Shown in pieces: positions 63,398 to 64,000 of a DNA stretch of 64,000 nucleotides. Both the position numbers and the translations under genes were made by a program. This stretch comes from Cardinalis cardinalis (lineage: Eukaryota > Chordata > Aves > Passeriformes > Cardinalidae). The stretch is from the NCBI GenBank assembly GCA_014549065.1, contig JACDOX010000001.1, forward strand, positions 6,592,694-6,656,693, given 5' to 3'. The notes under the pieces were generated by a model that was not told the DNA's origin, ran no database searches, and saw only the letters and a list, made by a program, of their open reading frames with translations. Numbering within the stretch: the first letter of the stretch is position 1; each line of letters starts with the position of its first letter.

Positions 63398-64000
63398 CTA
63401 AAATAAAATCTTAATCTGATTAACTGGATATTATACTTCATACAGTACAAATATTTTTTTNAAAGTTCTGATATGACNAGAGCCCAACTACTTGTACNAT
63501 ACTACATCCTTCAGTTCTAAAACAATTATCAAAACATCTTTTGAACAAAGACATGCAAAAAACCCCTTGAAGTCTNGGAATTAACCTAGTGCTACAAACC
63601 CCCATGCTAAGATTGTACCTGCACAGTCATACTTCTCTTTTAGTTCGAAAAACANGTAAATGATAGAACAGCAAAAGAAATGTAACATATTACTATGTTA
63701 TAGCTTCTACCCTTGACAATCAAATGACAGAAAAAAGCATGTATATGCTCATAGTCAGAAACACCCAGGCAGTTGCTTCATACAGTGTCACAATCCATTA
63801 ACAGAAAGCATTCCTGCTCTTTATTTGGTCCCAGATTTTAGTCCAAGTGATCCTAGAAAACTGGAAGCTAATGACACCTTTTTTTTTTTCTTTAAGTCAA
63901 CTTCAAAAAGACAACTGAGATGAAGTTAGATATGACTGGTCAGTTAAAAATTACTAGAATCTGAAATACTTGAGTGTAACTACTAGAAGTTAATCTTACA
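63398..64000 (-). other. RB1CC1: RB1CC1 intron, partial, at the right window edge
   Basis: Noncoding sequence upstream of the last coiled-coil exon. The final bases read TGTAAGATTA on the minus strand, which would fit a donor (T|GTAAGA) of an exon just beyond the window, but this cannot be tested here. Confidence 0.6.

Larger units (their letters stand above)
55485..64000 (-). other. RB1CC1: RB1CC1 (FIP200) 3' end: five last coding exons, introns and 3' UTR
   Basis: RB1CC1 is the scaffold subunit of the ULK1-ATG13-FIP200 autophagy-initiation complex, acting in the cytosol at sites of phagophore formation. In this window the minus strand carries coding exons at 63397-63350, 60350-60292, 58528-58392 (or 58401), 56866-56796 and 56452-56375. 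All have canonical AG and GT boundaries and compatible phases, and together they give about 130 C-terminal residues. Introns are about 3.0, 1.8, 1.5 and 0.34 kb. The upstream exons, encoding the rest of a protein of about 1,590 residues, lie to the right of the window. No additional exon was recognised between 63398 and 64000. A 17-bp tandem duplication sits in the intron at 57351-57384. The gene runs toward ALKAL1 on the same strand. Confidence 0.97.

Noticed and set aside
1..64000. CRISPR arrays, operons, phage genes, tRNA or rRNA genes
   Set aside because: No regularly spaced direct repeats, no cloverleaf-like sequence with A and B boxes, and no rRNA segments were seen. The window is vertebrate intergenic and genic DNA.

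Overview
This is vertebrate nuclear DNA, most likely from a bird. The evidence is spliced genes with canonical GT-AG introns, long AT-rich noncoding stretches, and several CR1-type LINE fragments, whose tips read 'catagaatcatagaat' or end near 'ccattctgtggttctgtg'. Single Ns are scattered through the window and there is one 110-base N gap (42913-43022) inside a poly-T tract, so this is a draft or ambiguity-masked assembly.

Two protein genes can be supported, both on the minus strand. At the right, the last five coding exons and the 3' UTR of RB1CC1 (FIP200, a core subunit of the ULK1 autophagy-initiation complex) lie between 63397 and about 55485. They encode the end of the coiled coil and the whole C-terminal Claw domain, and all exon phases join cleanly. 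At the left, a CpG-rich block (about 1380-2900) holds a TATA-type promoter, a short noncoding first exon, and a coding exon for a secreted protein with a signal peptide (1924-1618). I call this the 5' part of ALKAL1 (FAM150A), an ALK/LTK receptor ligand. The call rests mainly on synteny: in human the ALKAL1 5' end lies just downstream of the RB1CC1 3' end, on the same strand. The diagnostic C-terminal cysteine domain was not found in the window and should lie to the left of position 1.

Between the genes are about 52 kb of intergenic DNA. I found CR1 fragments near 11.16, 15.1, 15.6-16.5, 23.9, 50.25 and possibly 52.03 kb, some microsatellites, a two-copy 80-bp tandem duplication (17768-17924), a purine-rich tract (about 12655-12935), several perfect short-loop inverted repeats, and a cluster of three AP-1 consensus sites (27734-27775). 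I recognise no other protein-coding gene, no tRNA or rRNA, and no CRISPR array. The open frames here are of lengths expected by chance in AT-rich DNA.

I saw no clearly new biological system. The best leads are a pair of 5' splice sites nine bases apart in RB1CC1 that would add or remove three residues inside the Claw domain, the reconstructed ALKAL1 promoter and untranslated first exon, the AP-1 cluster as a candidate enhancer, and the 19-bp perfect hairpin at 32266-32308.
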